From contig PKDC01000057.1 of NCBI GenBank assembly GCA_002862435.1, forward strand, positions 1 to 64,000: DNA of 64,000 bases, in the 5' to 3' direction. A program made the translations under genes and the position numbers. Shown here in pieces: positions 1 to 10,488 of this stretch. Origin of the DNA: Pseudomonadota bacterium (lineage in GTDB: Bacteria; Pseudomonadota; Gammaproteobacteria; UBA5335). The stretch's first letter is position 1. Each line of letters begins with the position of its first letter. The notes below the pieces were generated by a model. The model saw only the letters and a list, made by a program, of their open reading frames with translations, made no database searches and had not been told where the DNA came from.

Positions 1-1
1 A

Positions 2-808
2 ATCGCCGACATCGCGCGGCTGGCCGACATCGCCCATACCCATGGCATTCCGCTGATCGTGGACAACACCGTGGCCACCCCCTGCCTGCTGCGCCCCTTC
101 GAGTACGGCGCGGACATCGTGGTGCATTCGCTCACCAAATACATGGGTGGCCACGGGACCACCATGGGCGGACTTGTCGTGGACTCGGGTCGCTTCCCGT
201 GGGCGGATCACAGTGACCGCTTCCCCATGATGGTGCGGCCCGACCCGTCCTATCACGGGGTGGTCTACACCGAAGCCTTTGGCCCCGCCGCCTACATCGG
301 CCGCTGCCGGGTGGTGCCCCTGCGCAACATGGGCGCCGCCTTGTCCCCTTTCAACGCCTTCCTGCTGCTGCAGGGCATCGAGACCCTGCCCCTGCGCATG
401 GAGCGGCACTGCACCAATGCGCTGGCGGTTGCCGAATTCCTGCACCGCCACCCCCAGGTGAGCTGGGTGAAATACGCGGGCCTGCCGGACAGTCCCCAGC
501 ATGACCGAGCGCGACACTACCTGGGCGGGCGCGCCTCGGGCATCCTGAGCTTTGGCATTCGCGGCGGTGCCGAGGCCGGCGCCCGCTTCATCGACGCCCT
601 GGATCTCATCGTGCGCCTGGTCAATATCGGCGATGCCAAGTCCCTGGCCTGCCATCCCGCCACCACCACCCACCGTCAACTGGGTCCGGGCGAACTGGAG
701 GCTGCCGGTGTCACGGCCGACATGGTGCGGCTGTCGGTGGGTATCGAGCACATCGACGATATTCTGGCGGACATCGAACAGGCCCTGCGGCGAGCGACGG
801 AGGCTTGA
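2..808 (+). CDS. metY: O-acetylhomoserine sulfhydrylase, 5'-truncated by window edge
   Basis: PLP-dependent Cys/Met-metabolism enzyme that makes homocysteine from O-acetylhomoserine and sulfide in the cytoplasm. The frame is open from base 2, so the N-terminal part lies upstream of the window; 268 residues remain. The cofactor-binding lysine is in [10 protein letters not shown] (Lys codon at 137-139), preceded by the DNT motif that positions the PLP. The C-terminal [10 protein letters not shown] and VRLSVGIE motifs are typical of the family and distinguish it from cystathionine lyases only by overall similarity. The internal GTG at 59 is a valine codon, not the start. Assignment to the MetY branch is from recall of the family; a cystathionine gamma-synthase-like enzyme is the alternative. 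Confidence 0.88.
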   Translation: MADIARLADIAHTHGIPLIVDNTVATPCLLRPFEYGADIVVHSLTKYMGGHGTTMGGLVVDSGRFPWADHSDRFPMMVRPDPSYHGVVYTEAFGPAAYIGRCRVVPLRNMGAALSPFNAFLLLQGIETLPLRMERHCTNALAVAEFLHRHPQVSWVKYAGLPDSPQHDRARHYLGGRASGILSFGIRGGAEAGARFIDALDLIVRLVNIGDAKSLACHPATTTHRQLGPGELEAAGVTADMVRLSVGIEHIDDILADIEQALRRATEA

Positions 809-815
809 GGGCGCC

Positions 816-1139
816 ATGAATGGCTGGCTGGCCCTGGCCGTGGCGATCGGCTTTGAGATTGCCGGCACCACGGCGATGAAGCTGTCCGACGGTCTGGCCC
901 GCCCCGGCCCCACTGCGGCGATGTTCATCTGCTATGTGCTGGCGTTCTCGGCACTGGCACGAGCCTTGAAATCCCTGGAGGTGGGCATGGCCTATGCCAT
1001 CTGGTCCGCGGTGGGCACGGCGGTGATCGCCGCCATCGGCGTGGCCTGGTTCGGGGAATCCTGGAATGTGTTCAAGGGGCTGAGCCTGGGATTGATCGTG
1101 CTGGGGGTGGTGGGGCTGCATCTGAGCAGCGGCGCCTGA
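816..1139 (+). CDS. Small multidrug resistance (SMR) family transporter
   Basis: A 107-residue, four-helix inner-membrane protein of the EmrE/SugE family, which exports cationic drugs or guanidinium compounds in exchange for protons. Length is exactly that of the family, and the essential proton- and substrate-binding glutamate is present as Glu14 in the first helix (GFEIAGTT). The WSAVGTAVIAAIG segment is the conserved third-helix signature. The ATG at 816 is chosen because it gives the normal N-terminus; the open frame upstream is a shadow of metY. It starts 7 bases after metY and 2 bases before rsmD, so it is probably cotranscribed. Substrate cannot be decided from sequence alone. Confidence 0.9.
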   Translation: MNGWLALAVAIGFEIAGTTAMKLSDGLARPGPTAAMFICYVLAFSALARALKSLEVGMAYAIWSAVGTAVIAAIGVAWFGESWNVFKGLSLGLIVLGVVGLHLSSGA

Positions 1140-1141
1140 TC

Positions 1142-1765
1142 ATGGTGGCGCGCAGCCCCAACCAGGTGCGCCTCATCGCCGGTGGCTGGCGCGGTCGCAA
1201 ACTGGATTTCCCCCCCGTGCCGGGCTTGCGCCCCACCCCGGATCGGGTGCGGGAAACCCTGTTCAACTGGCTCGCACGGGATGTGCCCGGCGCTCGCTGC
1301 CTGGACCTGTTTGCCGGCAGTGGCGCGCTGGGACTGGAAGCGCGCTCGCGAGGCGCCGCCGAGGTGATCCTGGTGGACCGCCACCCGCAGGTCATCGCCC
1401 ACCTGCACCAGCAGATCGCGCGCTTGGGGATGGACCGGGTGCATTGCCATCGGGCGGAGGCCCTGGACTGGCTGCGGCGCGTCGAGTCGCCTTGCGATGT
1501 GGTATTCGTGGACCCTCCCTTCGCGGATCAGGCCTGGGATGCCGTCCTGGCCGCTCTGGCCCGAACAGGCGCGGTCCGCAACGGCGGCAAGGTCTACGTG
1601 GAAGCGCCTCAAGGCCGTAGTCTGGACGTTCCGCCGGGCTGGACCCTCTGGCGGGAAGGCCGGGCGGGCGAGATCGTCTTCCGACTGTTCATCACGTCCC
1701 CACCCACCGACGCCGCGGTGTCACCTGATCATGCAGGCGAGATTTCAGACGCGCGTCTGCGTTAG
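1142..1765 (+). CDS. rsmD: 16S rRNA (guanine(966)-N2)-methyltransferase
   Basis: SAM-dependent methyltransferase that modifies G966 of 16S rRNA in the assembled 30S particle. The 207-residue protein has the RsmD opening (RLIAGGWRGRKL, then RPTPDRVRETLFNWL at 30-44), SAM-binding motif I as LDLFAGSGALGLEA from residue 54, and the catalytic DPPF motif at about 124-127. The C-terminal 20 residues are longer than usual and look unconserved. It is followed by coaD, the standard gammaproteobacterial partner. The intergenic 1766-1819 has no clear terminator. Confidence 0.93.
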   Translation: MVARSPNQVRLIAGGWRGRKLDFPPVPGLRPTPDRVRETLFNWLARDVPGARCLDLFAGSGALGLEARSRGAAEVILVDRHPQVIAHLHQQIARLGMDRVHCHRAEALDWLRRVESPCDVVFVDPPFADQAWDAVLAALARTGAVRNGGKVYVEAPQGRSLDVPPGWTLWREGRAGEIVFRLFITSPPTDAAVSPDHAGEISDARLR

Positions 1766-2308
<543 letters not shown>

Positions 2309-2312
2309 GATC

Positions 2313-4043
2313 ATGCGCCTCCCGCCTCCGCTCGTCGCTCGCCGCTGGTTGCTGCTGGTCCTGGCGCTGTGGTCGTTGGCGGCTGGTGCGGCAGGACCGG
2401 GCCGGGCCGCCATCGCCACGGCGCACCCCGCAGCCACTGCGGCCGGCCTCGAGGTCCTGGAACAGGGTGGCAACGCCTTTGATGCCGCGGTGGCCATCAG
2501 CGCGGCGCTGGCCGTGGTGGAACCCTTCAGTTCCGGTCTCGGCGGCGGTGGGTTCTGGCTGCTGTACCGGGCGAGCGATGATCGCACCGTCATGGTGGAT
2601 GGACGCGAACGCGCGCCGCTGGCCGCCACGCCCACGCTGTATCTGGATGCTGATGGCCAGTTTGATGCCCGCCGCAGTCAGGATGGTCCCTTGGCAGCGG
2701 CCATTCCCGGACAACCCGCCGCCTTGGTGCATCTCGCCCGGCACTATGGCCGACTGCCCCTCGCCACCAGCCTGAAGCCCGCCATTCGGCTTGCCCGTGA
2801 AGGCTTCGCTGTCGGACCTCGCTATGCCCTGATGGCCGGTTACCGTTTTCCCGCCCTGCTCGCCTCCCCCGAGGCACGCCGTATATTCCTGGCAGCCGGC
2901 ATCGCCCCACTGCCGGACTGGACGCTGCGGCAGCGCGATCTGGCCGATACCCTGCAAACCCTGGCCGATCATGGCCATGAGGGATTCTATGACGGCGCTG
3001 TGGCGCGACGCTTGGTCGAAGGTGTTCGCGCGGCCGGCGGGATCTGGACCCAGGAGGATCTGGCCAGTTATCAGGTGATCGAGCGGGAGCCGATTACAAG
3101 CACATACCGGGGCATGCGCGTCACCTCCGCCTCCCCGCCGTCCTCGGGCGGCGTGGTCCTGACCGAAGCGCTCAACATCCTGGCTGGGGTGGACTTGTCC
3201 GCCATGTCCCCGGCCACTCGCATCCACTGGATCACCGAGGCCATGCGGCGCGCCTATGCCGATCGGGCTCGCTATCTGGGCGATCCCGATAGCGTATCGA
3301 TGCCCCTGACCCGGCTGTTGGACCCCGCCTATGGCGCGCAATTGCGCCAGTCCATCGATCCGCTGCTAGCCACTCCCAGCGTCCCGCTGGAAGCCAATGA
3401 TCCCTTGAAGCCAAGCCTGGACCGGCACACGACCCATTTCTCGGTGATCGATGCCGAAGGCAACCGGGTGGCGGCCACGCTGTCCATCAACACCCCTTTC
3501 GGATCGGGGTTCGTGGCTCCGGGAACAGGGGTGGTTCTCAACAATGAAATGGATGATTTCGCCGCCGCGCCCGGCCAAGCGAATGCCTATGGACTGGTGG
3601 GGGGCAGCGCCAATGCCATTGCCCCCGGCAAGCGCCCCTTGTCGAGCATGACGCCCACTTTCCTGGAACAGGGCGACCGGCTCGCGATTCTCGGCACCCC
3701 CGGGGGCAGCCGCATCATCAGCATGGTGCTACTTGCCAGCCTCGCGTTCGCCGACAGCGCCGATGCATCCGCAATGGTCGCCCTGCCCCGCTATCACCAC
3801 CAGTATCTGCCCGACATCCTGTTCTTCGAGGCCAAGGCCTTTGACAGTGAAACGGTGAAGCGTCTCACCGCCCTGGGTCATCGGGTGGAGCGGGTCTCCC
3901 GCGACTACGGGGACATGCAGGCCGTTACCTGGAACCGCCGTACCGGGGAGTTGAGCGCCGCCTCCGATCCGCGCGGCGAAGGCCAGGCCAGGCTTCAATT
4001 ACAGGCGCGACGCCCCGCTTCAGAAGCCGCATCCGCGCCTTGA
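2313..4043 (+). CDS. ggt: Gamma-glutamyltransferase precursor
   Basis: Periplasmic enzyme that hydrolyses or transfers the gamma-glutamyl group of glutathione. I start it at ATG 2313, which gives an N-terminal signal peptide (RRWLLLVLALWSLAAGAAG); the frame is open upstream to 2271 but that part overlaps coaD. Family hallmarks are present: GGNAFDAAVA near the N-terminus, GGGGFWLLY, and the autoprocessing site with the nucleophilic threonine in TTHFSV (Thr374), followed by NTPFGSG and the PLSSMTPT loop. 576 residues, normal size. The protein should cleave into large and small subunits at Thr374. Possibly cotranscribed with coaD. Confidence 0.95.
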   Translation: MRLPPPLVARRWLLLVLALWSLAAGAAGPGRAAIATAHPAATAAGLEVLEQGGNAFDAAVAISAALAVVEPFSSGLGGGGFWLLYRASDDRTVMVDGRERAPLAATPTLYLDADGQFDARRSQDGPLAAAIPGQPAALVHLARHYGRLPLATSLKPAIRLAREGFAVGPRYALMAGYRFPALLASPEARRIFLAAGIAPLPDWTLRQRDLADTLQTLADHGHEGFYDGAVARRLVEGVRAAGGIWTQEDLASYQVIEREPITSTYRGMRVTSASPPSSGGVVLTEALNILAGVDLSAMSPATRIHWITEAMRRAYADRARYLGDPDSVSMPLTRLLDPAYGAQLRQSIDPLLATPSVPLEANDPLKPSLDRHTTHFSVIDAEGNRVAATLSINTPFGSGFVAPGTGVVLNNEMDDFAAAPGQANAYGLVGGSANAIAPGKRPLSSMTPTFLEQGDRLAILGTPGGSRIISMVLLASLAFADSADASAMVALPRYHHQYLPDILFFEAKAFDSETVKRLTALGHRVERVSRDYGDMQAVTWNRRTGELSAASDPRGEGQARLQLQARRPASEAASAP

Positions 4044-4183
4044 GGTGATCCATCTATCGCTTGGTGCGCTTGGCGCTTAAGCCACGATGACCTGGCCGGG
4101 ACGGGCGTGTTGTTCCGCCGGCCTGCGTCGGCGCGCGGCGTCTTTAAGTCCATGGCACAGAAAGCCACATCCAAAGGCTGTCG

Positions 4184-4414
4184 TCACTGTGATTCAGCGG
4201 GCTTGGGCGCCAGACCTTCCCCGTCGGACGGATCCAGCGCGTCGTCCGGCGGCGTGGCCAGAGAAATGCGATGGGCTTCCCCAAGCCAGGCACCCAGATC
4301 GATCAGCTTGCAGCGCTCGCTGCAAAAGGGGCGGAAGGCATTGTCGGCGGTGGCGATAGCCGGCTTTCCGCAATGCGGACAGCGCAGCGACCGAAGGGGT
4401 GGTTTCTGGCTCAT
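4184..4414 (-). CDS. yacG: DNA gyrase inhibitor / zinc-binding protein YacG
   Basis: Small zinc protein that binds GyrB and inhibits gyrase in E. coli. The start MSQKPPL is taken at 4414 because its ATGA overlaps the zapD stop by 4 bases; the frame runs five codons further up. 76 residues with the four zinc ligands as CPHC and, 15 residues later, CSERC (CxxC-x15-CxxxC), followed by the conserved LIDLGAWL. The acidic tail is also family-typical. Last gene of the coaE-zapD-yacG run. Confidence 0.93.
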   Translation of the reverse strand: MSQKPPLRSLRCPHCGKPAIATADNAFRPFCSERCKLIDLGAWLGEAHRISLATPPDDALDPSDGEGLAPKPAESQ

Positions 4415-5226
4415 GGCAGAACCCCACAACAGGCGAGGCGAAAGGGCACGTTATCCCGAAACAGGGTGGCCCGTTCTGCGAGGTCGGGTTGGTGCAGGAA
4501 ACGGATGGTGAGCCGGTGGCGACCCGCGCTGATCTCCGGAAAAACACCGCTGTCCCCGGCCAGGCTGATGCGTAACAGTTGGTAGGGACGTTCGGGGTCC
4601 TGCACCTGCTCGAAGCAGCCTTGATGCGCGATTTCCTGGGTGCGGCGGGCGGTCTCCCGTACCAAGCGATTGTGGGTTTCAATGCATTCAGCGAGCAGTC
4701 CGAACTGGTTGAGCCAGCCTTCCATCTGGATCTGGCGTTTCTCGTGCGGTTGCTGCAGCCAGAAATGCAGGGCGGGCAGGTCAAAGGGCGCTGTGCCACC
4801 GGGCATGCTGGCGCGCTGCCGGTAAGCGGTGAATAGCTCGTGATGGCGCAGGGCCTGGCCAGGCTGGCCGGGGAAGCCATGCAGCCGGTCGAGCAGTTGC
4901 TGCAATTGGTGGATGATTTCGCCCAACTGGGCCTGATCGACGCTGTCGCGTTGCCGCAGTCGTTCCAGATGCTGCCGTTGGCGGTCCAGTTCAGCGATCA
5001 GCTCGCTCTTGATATCGCTGCGTCCCAGGGCGTCAAGGATTTCCAGCAAATGACTGAGCGTGGCACGGGCTTCCCAGGCGGTGCGTCCATGCACATGGTG
5101 GCGCGCCTGGGCGAGGATGAATTCCAGGCGCAGGAACTTGCGGATGCGTTCGTTGAGTGGATGTTCGAAATGCACGATTCCTGAAAGCCTGTTGAGCGCG
5201 TCGATGGGGCGGGGGACGGATCCCAC
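4411..5226 (-). CDS. zapD: Cell division protein ZapD
   Basis: FtsZ-binding protein that bundles FtsZ protofilaments at the Z ring. 271 residues, with the ZapD opening [16 protein letters not shown] and the C-terminal region containing RLTIRFLH; the middle is long and helical (Gln- and Leu-rich). It sits between coaE (5-base gap) and yacG (4-base overlap), the conserved gammaproteobacterial order, which supports the assignment strongly. The protein is restricted mainly to beta- and gammaproteobacteria, which helps place the organism. Confidence 0.94.
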   Translation of the reverse strand: MGSVPRPIDALNRLSGIVHFEHPLNERIRKFLRLEFILAQARHHVHGRTAWEARATLSHLLEILDALGRSDIKSELIAELDRQRQHLERLRQRDSVDQAQLGEIIHQLQQLLDRLHGFPGQPGQALRHHELFTAYRQRASMPGGTAPFDLPALHFWLQQPHEKRQIQMEGWLNQFGLLAECIETHNRLVRETARRTQEIAHQGCFEQVQDPERPYQLLRISLAGDSGVFPEISAGRHRLTIRFLHQPDLAERATLFRDNVPFRLACCGVLP

Positions 5227-5231
5227 GCGGT

Positions 5232-5861
5232 TCAGGGCAGACGCAATCGCGCCTCGCGGGCGCCGGGATCAGTCGCCATATCCATATAGGCGGCGTGCAA
5301 CCGATCCACCGCGGCATCCAGTGCTGCGGCCGGGCCTTCATTGTTGATGATATCGTGCGCCGCTGCCAAGCGTCGCGCGCGCGAGGTCTGCGCTGCAAGG
5401 ATGGCCGCAGCCTGCTCTGCATCGCCCCCATCGCGCGTCATCAGCCGCGCAATCTGCACCGATTCGGGCACGTCCACCACCAGCACGCGGTTGACGATCT
5501 GGTGCTGTCCAGTCTCCACCAGCAGCGGCACCATGAGGATGACGTAGGGACCCTGCGCCTCACGCAGGGCCTGCTGCATGGCCAGGCCGATGGCTGGGTG
5601 CATGATGCGATCGAGCTGGCGGCGTTGTGTGGGATCGGCAAAGACGCGCTGACGCAGCCGTTCCCGGTTCAACCGCCCGTCCGGGTCCAGAATGTCCTGG
5701 CCGAAGGTCTGGATCAGGCGGTCGAGAGTGGGCTGGCCGGGCTCCACCACCGCCCGCGCCATCGCGTCAGCATCGATAACGGGGATTTCATGACGTGCAA
5801 AGCAGTCAGCGACGGTCGATTTGCCGCTGGCAATGCCGCCGGTGAGTCCGACGATGAACAT
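5232..5861 (-). CDS. coaE: Dephospho-CoA kinase
   Basis: Final enzyme of coenzyme A synthesis; phosphorylates the 3'-hydroxyl of dephospho-CoA. 209 residues with the P-loop GLTGGIASGKST at 5-16, the family's VIDADAMAR segment and PLLVETG. Follows pilD on the minus strand after 37 bases and precedes zapD by 5 bases, so it is probably the distal part of a pil-coaE-zapD-yacG transcription unit. Confidence 0.96.
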   Translation of the reverse strand: MFIVGLTGGIASGKSTVADCFARHEIPVIDADAMARAVVEPGQPTLDRLIQTFGQDILDPDGRLNRERLRQRVFADPTQRRQLDRIMHPAIGLAMQQALREAQGPYVILMVPLLVETGQHQIVNRVLVVDVPESVQIARLMTRDGGDAEQAAAILAAQTSRARRLAAAHDIINNEGPAAALDAAVDRLHAAYMDMATDPGAREARLRLP

Positions 5862-5898
5862 GGGCCATCCCTGGGGCGAACACAGTGAAACGCCAAGC

Positions 5899-6777
5899 TT
5901 ACGCCAGACCCGACAGCTGCAGGTAGCCCTGATTCACCTGGTCGCCGAAGACCAGCATGATCCACCCCCCGGCGGCCAGGAAAGGGCCGAAGGGAATCGG
6001 CGTTTGCCGGTCCCGGCCGGTGATGCGCAAAGCCACCGTTCCGACCATGGCGCCCACCAGCGACCCGATCAGGATCACACCCGGCAGGTGGTTCCAACCC
6101 AGCCAGGCCCCGAGCAGCGCCAGCAGCTTGAAATCCCCGTAGCCCATGCCTTCCTTGCCGGTCAGCACACGGAAGGCTTGATAGACGCTCCACAGGGCAA
6201 GGTAACCGACCATCGCCCCGATCAGGGCGGTGACCGGATCGGTGAGGGTGCCGGACAAGCTGAAGGCGAGACCCAACCACATCCCCGGCAGGGTCAGGTC
6301 ATCGGGCAAAAGCTGATGATCCAGGTCGATGACGCTCAGCGTGATCAACAGCCCGGTGAGCGTCAGGGCGCCCAGCGCCTCGATACCCACCCCGAAACGC
6401 CAGGCCACGGCCGCAAACAGCAGGGCGGTGAGCGCCTCGACCAGCGGATAGCGCGGGCTGATGGGCGCGCGGCAGTGCCCGCAGCGCCCACGTAGCGCCA
6501 GATAGCTCAGCACGGGGATGTTCTCCCAGGGACGCAGACGGTTGTTGCAGTGGGGACAGCGCGATGGCGGATGAACAATGCCGGGGGGTGCCGCCAGGCT
6601 TGCCTCTTCAGGCAGCCCCAGGGTTTCACGCGCGTCCCGCCGCCAGCCATGGGCCAGGCGCGGCGGCAGCCGCAGGATAACGACATTGAGGAAACTGCCG
6701 ACGAGCAATCCCAGCACCATGACGGCGCCGATCCAGAAGGCCCGATGGGTTTGCAGAACACTCAGCAGATCATCCAA
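5899..6777 (-). CDS. pilD: Type IV prepilin peptidase / N-methyltransferase
   Basis: Inner-membrane aspartic protease that cleaves prepilin leader peptides and N-methylates the new terminus. 292 residues. The cytoplasmic zinc-binding domain of the bifunctional form is intact (CPHC at 74-77 and CGHC at 99-102). Catalytic aspartates are Asp151 (VIDLDHQLLPD) and Asp215 (GYGD). About seven hydrophobic segments follow. It lies downstream of pilB-pilC after a 139-base gap (6778-6916) in which I see no gene. Confidence 0.96.
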   Translation of the reverse strand: MDDLLSVLQTHRAFWIGAVMVLGLLVGSFLNVVILRLPPRLAHGWRRDARETLGLPEEASLAAPPGIVHPPSRCPHCNNRLRPWENIPVLSYLALRGRCGHCRAPISPRYPLVEALTALLFAAVAWRFGVGIEALGALTLTGLLITLSVIDLDHQLLPDDLTLPGMWLGLAFSLSGTLTDPVTALIGAMVGYLALWSVYQAFRVLTGKEGMGYGDFKLLALLGAWLGWNHLPGVILIGSLVGAMVGTVALRITGRDRQTPIPFGPFLAAGGWIMLVFGDQVNQGYLQLSGLA

Positions 6778-6916
6778 GGGGGGACTCCTGGGTCAATGAG
6801 GCGTGCAGCCCGTTGGGCTTCCAGAGAGCGGGATCGACCCGCTTGAGTTCGTCCGCTCCCGTCTCTGATCGTGATGCGGATCTTCGATCCAAGCGCTCGG
6901 GCATTCGATGCAAGGC

Positions 6917-8140
6917 TCAGATCACGTTACCCATCTGGAAGATCGGCAGGTACATGGCCGTGACCAACCCGCCCACCAGAATCCCCAGGATGGCCATGAT
7001 CATCGGTTCCAGCAGAGTGCTCAGGTTGTCCACCATGTTGTCCACCTCCGCCTCATAGAATTCAGCCACCTTGGCGGACATGTCATCGAGGGAGCCCGAT
7101 TCCTCGCCAATGGCGATCATTTGCACCGCCATGTTGGGGAACAGGTCGATGCGATCCTGCATGGCCAGGTGCAATTGCTGGCCGGTGGCAACCTGCTCGC
7201 GCATTTTCATAACGGCCTCCTGGAACACGATGTTGCCGGTCGCGCCGGCCACCGATTCCATGGCCTCCACCAGCGGAACACCGGCGGCGAACATGGTCGA
7301 CAGGGTGCGGGTGAAGCGTGCGAGGGAGGCTTTGTGAAGAATCTTGCCGATGATCGGCAGGCGCAGCAGCAGCCGATCCCGTCCACGACGAAAATTTGCC
7401 GAGGTGCGATTGAAGTAGCGAATGACGGCCACGATGCCGCCGATGCCGCCAAGAATCAGCCACCACCAAGCCTGCACGAATTTCGACAGGTTGACCACCA
7501 TACGGGTGAACGCGGGCAGGTCCGCGCCAAAGCTGCTGAACAGCCCCTCGAATTGGGGAACCACGAAGTAGAGCAGGATGCCGGTGACCACGAAAGCCAC
7601 CAGGGTGACGACAGAGGGATAGGTCAGCGCCTTGCGTACCTTGGCCTTGATGGCCTCGGCCTTTTCCTTGTAGGTGGCAATCTTGTCCAGCAGGGTCTCC
7701 AGAGCGCCGGATCGTTCGCCGGCCCCGACCAGGTTGACAAACAAGTCGTCGAATTGGGCCGGATGCCCGGCCAGTGCCTCCGACAGCGAAGAGCCGCCTT
7801 CAATGGAAGAGCGAATACTCAAGATGAGTTCGCGCATCGCCATGTTGTCATTGCCGCGCGCCACGATGTCCAGTGCCTGTACCAACGGCACGCCGGCGCC
7901 AATCATGGTGGCCAACTGGCGGGAGAAAATGGCGATGTCGACGGGGCGAATTTTCTGTTTGCGGTTGCGGGCGGCCTTACCGGTCTGCTTCTTGATTGCG
8001 GTGGGGTTGATGCCCTGGCGTCGCAGCAGCGCACGAATCACGGCTTCGCTGGGGGCATTTTGCATGCCCTTCACGGTCTGGCCGGTTTTGTTTTTACCTT
8101 CCCAGACGAACAAAGTGTTTTTGACTGCTTGATTGGCCAT
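6917..8140 (-). CDS. pilC: Type IV pilus inner-membrane platform protein PilC
   Basis: GspF/PilC family protein that anchors the pilus assembly ATPases. 407 residues with two tandem T2SSF domains (about 70-195 and 270-400), each marked by a helical cytoplasmic region, e.g. FSRQLATMIGAGVPLVQAL and FTRTLSTMFAAGVPLVEAM, and three transmembrane helices (about 170, 220 and 380). Lies 11 bases after pilB. The two domain copies are clear in the primary sequence. The same family serves type II secretion, but the adjacent pilD and PilB-type ATPase favour pili. Confidence 0.95.
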   Translation of the reverse strand: MANQAVKNTLFVWEGKNKTGQTVKGMQNAPSEAVIRALLRRQGINPTAIKKQTGKAARNRKQKIRPVDIAIFSRQLATMIGAGVPLVQALDIVARGNDNMAMRELILSIRSSIEGGSSLSEALAGHPAQFDDLFVNLVGAGERSGALETLLDKIATYKEKAEAIKAKVRKALTYPSVVTLVAFVVTGILLYFVVPQFEGLFSSFGADLPAFTRMVVNLSKFVQAWWWLILGGIGGIVAVIRYFNRTSANFRRGRDRLLLRLPIIGKILHKASLARFTRTLSTMFAAGVPLVEAMESVAGATGNIVFQEAVMKMREQVATGQQLHLAMQDRIDLFPNMAVQMIAIGEESGSLDDMSAKVAEFYEAEVDNMVDNLSTLLEPMIMAILGILVGGLVTAMYLPIFQMGNVI

Positions 8141-8151
8141 GGGTAAACCGT

Positions 8152-9873
8152 TTACTCGATGGTGACGCGGTGAATTTCTTCCAGGCTGGTGGCGCCTTCC
8201 TTGACCTTGTTCAAGCCGGCCCGGCGCAGATCGATGATGCCTTCCTCATCGGCCTGCTTGGCGATGTCCAGCGAGTTGCCGCCATCCATGATGATGCGAC
8301 CCATTGCCGCCGACACCGGCATGACCTGATAAATGCCCACCCGGCCCTTGTATCCATCGGTGCATTGATCGCAACCTTTAGGGCCATACACCGCGAGTCC
8401 GTCCAGTTCATCGGGCACGAACCCCAGTTGCAACAGCGCGTCGCGAGGAATATCGACGCGGCCGCGGCAGTGGCGGCACAACCGGCGCGCCAGACGCTGG
8501 GCAATGATCAGGTGCACCGAGGAAGCGATGTTGAAAGGCGCCACGCCCATGTTCACCAACCGCTCGAGGCTTTGCGGCGCATCGTTGGTGTGCAGGGTGG
8601 ACAGCACCATATGGCCGGTCTGGGCGGCCTTGATGGCAATTTCCGCCGTCTCCAGGTCACGAATTTCCCCCACCATGATCACATCCGGGTCCTGGCGCAG
8701 GAAGGCGCGCAGCGAGCCAGCAAAATCCAGGCCGATGCGGGGATTGACATTGACCTGGTTGATCCCGGGCAGGTTGATTTCCACCGGATCCTCGGCCGTT
8801 GAGATGTTGCGGTCGGTGGTATTGAGGATGTTCAGGCCGGTATAGAGCGTGACCGTCTTGCCGCTGCCGGTGGGGCCAGTTACCAGGATCATGCCTTGCG
8901 GCTTGGACAGGGTCTTGAGGTAAACCTCTTTCTGGTGCGGCTCGAAGCCGAGCGCATCGACCCCGATCTGGGCACTGGTGGCGTCCAGGATACGCAGCAC
9001 GATCTTTTCCCCCCACAGGGTGGGGCAGGAACTGACGCGGAAGTCGATGGCGCGGTGCTTGGACAGCTTGAGCTTGATGCGCCCGTCCTGAGGGACGCGT
9101 CGCTCGGCGATGTCCAGCCGCGCCATGACCTTGAGGCGGGCGGCGAGTCGCATCCCGAGCGTGACCGGCGGGCGATTGACATCATAGAGAATGCCATCCT
9201 GGCGGCGCCGGATGCGATAGAACTGTTCGTAGGGCTCGAAGTGAATGTCGGAGGCCCCCTTGTTCACGGCATCCAGCAGGATCTTGTTGATGAAGCGCAC
9301 CACCGGCGCGTCATCCACATCGGGTTCGTTGCCATTCGGGTTGGTGCTGGCATCGCCGCCCTGCACCTCAAGTTTTTCAAGATCCGCGTCAGCCAGGGCA
9401 CTGAGCCGGGTGTCGTAGGCATCCAGCCCCTTTTCCAGCATTTCCACCAACTGGGGATGCTCGGTGACCAGGGCCTCGACCTGCTTGCGGGTGGCGAAGC
9501 GGATGTCATCCAGTGCCTGCTGGTTGGTGGGATCGCCCATGGCCACGAACAGGCGGTTGCCGCGCAGAAATACCGGCAGCACCTGATGCTTGCGCAACAA
9601 TTTTTCATCCACCTCCCGCAGGGGCATGTTGCGCAGATCCAGTGCCGTCAGATCGATCAGCGGGGCGCCGAACTCCTCGGCCACCATTCGCGCCAGTTCG
9701 CGGTTGCCGATCAGCTTTTGTTCATAGAGATGGAGCACCAGGGACTGGCGATTGGTTGCGGCGTCCTCCTGTGCCCGACCTGCGGCATCAGCCGTGATCA
9801 GGCTGGCCTGGACCAGACGGCGTGCCAGGCCCGACAGGCGGGATGGATTGAGAGTGCTGGTGCTGGTGGCCAT
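8152..9873 (-). CDS. pilB: Type IV pilus assembly ATPase PilB
   Basis: Hexameric GspE/PilB-family motor that drives pilus extension. 573 residues: N-terminal MshEN-type domain (about 10-150), ATPase core with Walker A GPTGSGKT at about 332-339, the Asp and His boxes (GEIRDLETAEIAIKAAQTGH), and a zinc tetracysteine motif (CRHC ... CDQC) near the C-terminus, which is typical of extension rather than retraction ATPases. No pilA is present in the window. The gene is 87 bases downstream of rppH, so expression may be partly from the rppH side. Confidence 0.96.
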   Translation of the reverse strand: MATSTSTLNPSRLSGLARRLVQASLITADAAGRAQEDAATNRQSLVLHLYEQKLIGNRELARMVAEEFGAPLIDLTALDLRNMPLREVDEKLLRKHQVLPVFLRGNRLFVAMGDPTNQQALDDIRFATRKQVEALVTEHPQLVEMLEKGLDAYDTRLSALADADLEKLEVQGGDASTNPNGNEPDVDDAPVVRFINKILLDAVNKGASDIHFEPYEQFYRIRRRQDGILYDVNRPPVTLGMRLAARLKVMARLDIAERRVPQDGRIKLKLSKHRAIDFRVSSCPTLWGEKIVLRILDATSAQIGVDALGFEPHQKEVYLKTLSKPQGMILVTGPTGSGKTVTLYTGLNILNTTDRNISTAEDPVEINLPGINQVNVNPRIGLDFAGSLRAFLRQDPDVIMVGEIRDLETAEIAIKAAQTGHMVLSTLHTNDAPQSLERLVNMGVAPFNIASSVHLIIAQRLARRLCRHCRGRVDIPRDALLQLGFVPDELDGLAVYGPKGCDQCTDGYKGRVGIYQVMPVSAAMGRIIMDGGNSLDIAKQADEEGIIDLRRAGLNKVKEGATSLEEIHRVTIE

Positions 9874-9960
9874 GGGCCGTATTTCCTCGACACGGAAGAT
9901 CCTAAGGAGCGGGCGGCAGAATGCCCGTCGTCTCTTCCTGATATCGTGAAATCGAGCCCT

Positions 9961-10488
9961 TTACTTGAGGGTTTGGGTCGGGTTTCTGACGGAGCGCAGC
10001 CAAGTCGCATCGGTGGGGTGGACGAGCAGCGGTTCAAGTTCCTGCAAAGCGCGGCGGTAGACCCGGCGCTTGAAGAACACGACTTCGTTGATGGGATGCC
10101 AATAAGGCACCCAGCGCCAATGGTCGAATTCCGGCTTGGGGCTCAGATCGAGCCGCACCCGTTCCTCGGGCGCGGTCAGCTGCAGCAGGAACCAGACCTG
10201 TTTCTGGCCGATGCAGCGCGGCCAGGCATTGCGGCGGACAAAGCGTTTGGGCAGGTAGTAACGCAACCAACCCCGGGTGCAGCCGAGCACCTGGACATCC
10301 TCTGCGGTCAGCCCCACCTCCTCGTGCAGCTCACGGAACAGCGCCTGCTCCGGGCTTTCCCCATGATCAATGCCACCCTGGGGGAACTGCCAGGCGTTCT
10401 GGCCGATGCGCCGCGCCCAGAGGAGCTCATGCTGGGCATTGGCCAGCATGATCCCCACATTGGGGCGAAAGCCGTCGACATCGATCAC
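9961..10488 (-). CDS. rppH: RNA pyrophosphohydrolase
   Basis: Nudix hydrolase that removes pyrophosphate from 5'-triphosphorylated mRNA and so starts RNase E-dependent decay. 175 residues with an intact Nudix box at 38-60 ([23 protein letters not shown], catalytic Glu56/Glu57) and the family opening DGFRPNVGI. It is divergent from the HAD phosphatase gene; the 126-base gap probably holds both promoters. Confidence 0.95.
   Translation of the reverse strand: MIDVDGFRPNVGIMLANAQHELLWARRIGQNAWQFPQGGIDHGESPEQALFRELHEEVGLTAEDVQVLGCTRGWLRYYLPKRFVRRNAWPRCIGQKQVWFLLQLTAPEERVRLDLSPKPEFDHWRWVPYWHPINEVVFFKRRVYRRALQELEPLLVHPTDATWLRSVRNPTQTLK

Noticed and set aside
6908..8146. 412-codon plus-strand open frame
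   Set aside because: Exactly antisense to pilC; composition (His, Gln, Gly-rich) is that of a shadow frame in GC-rich DNA and there is no family match.
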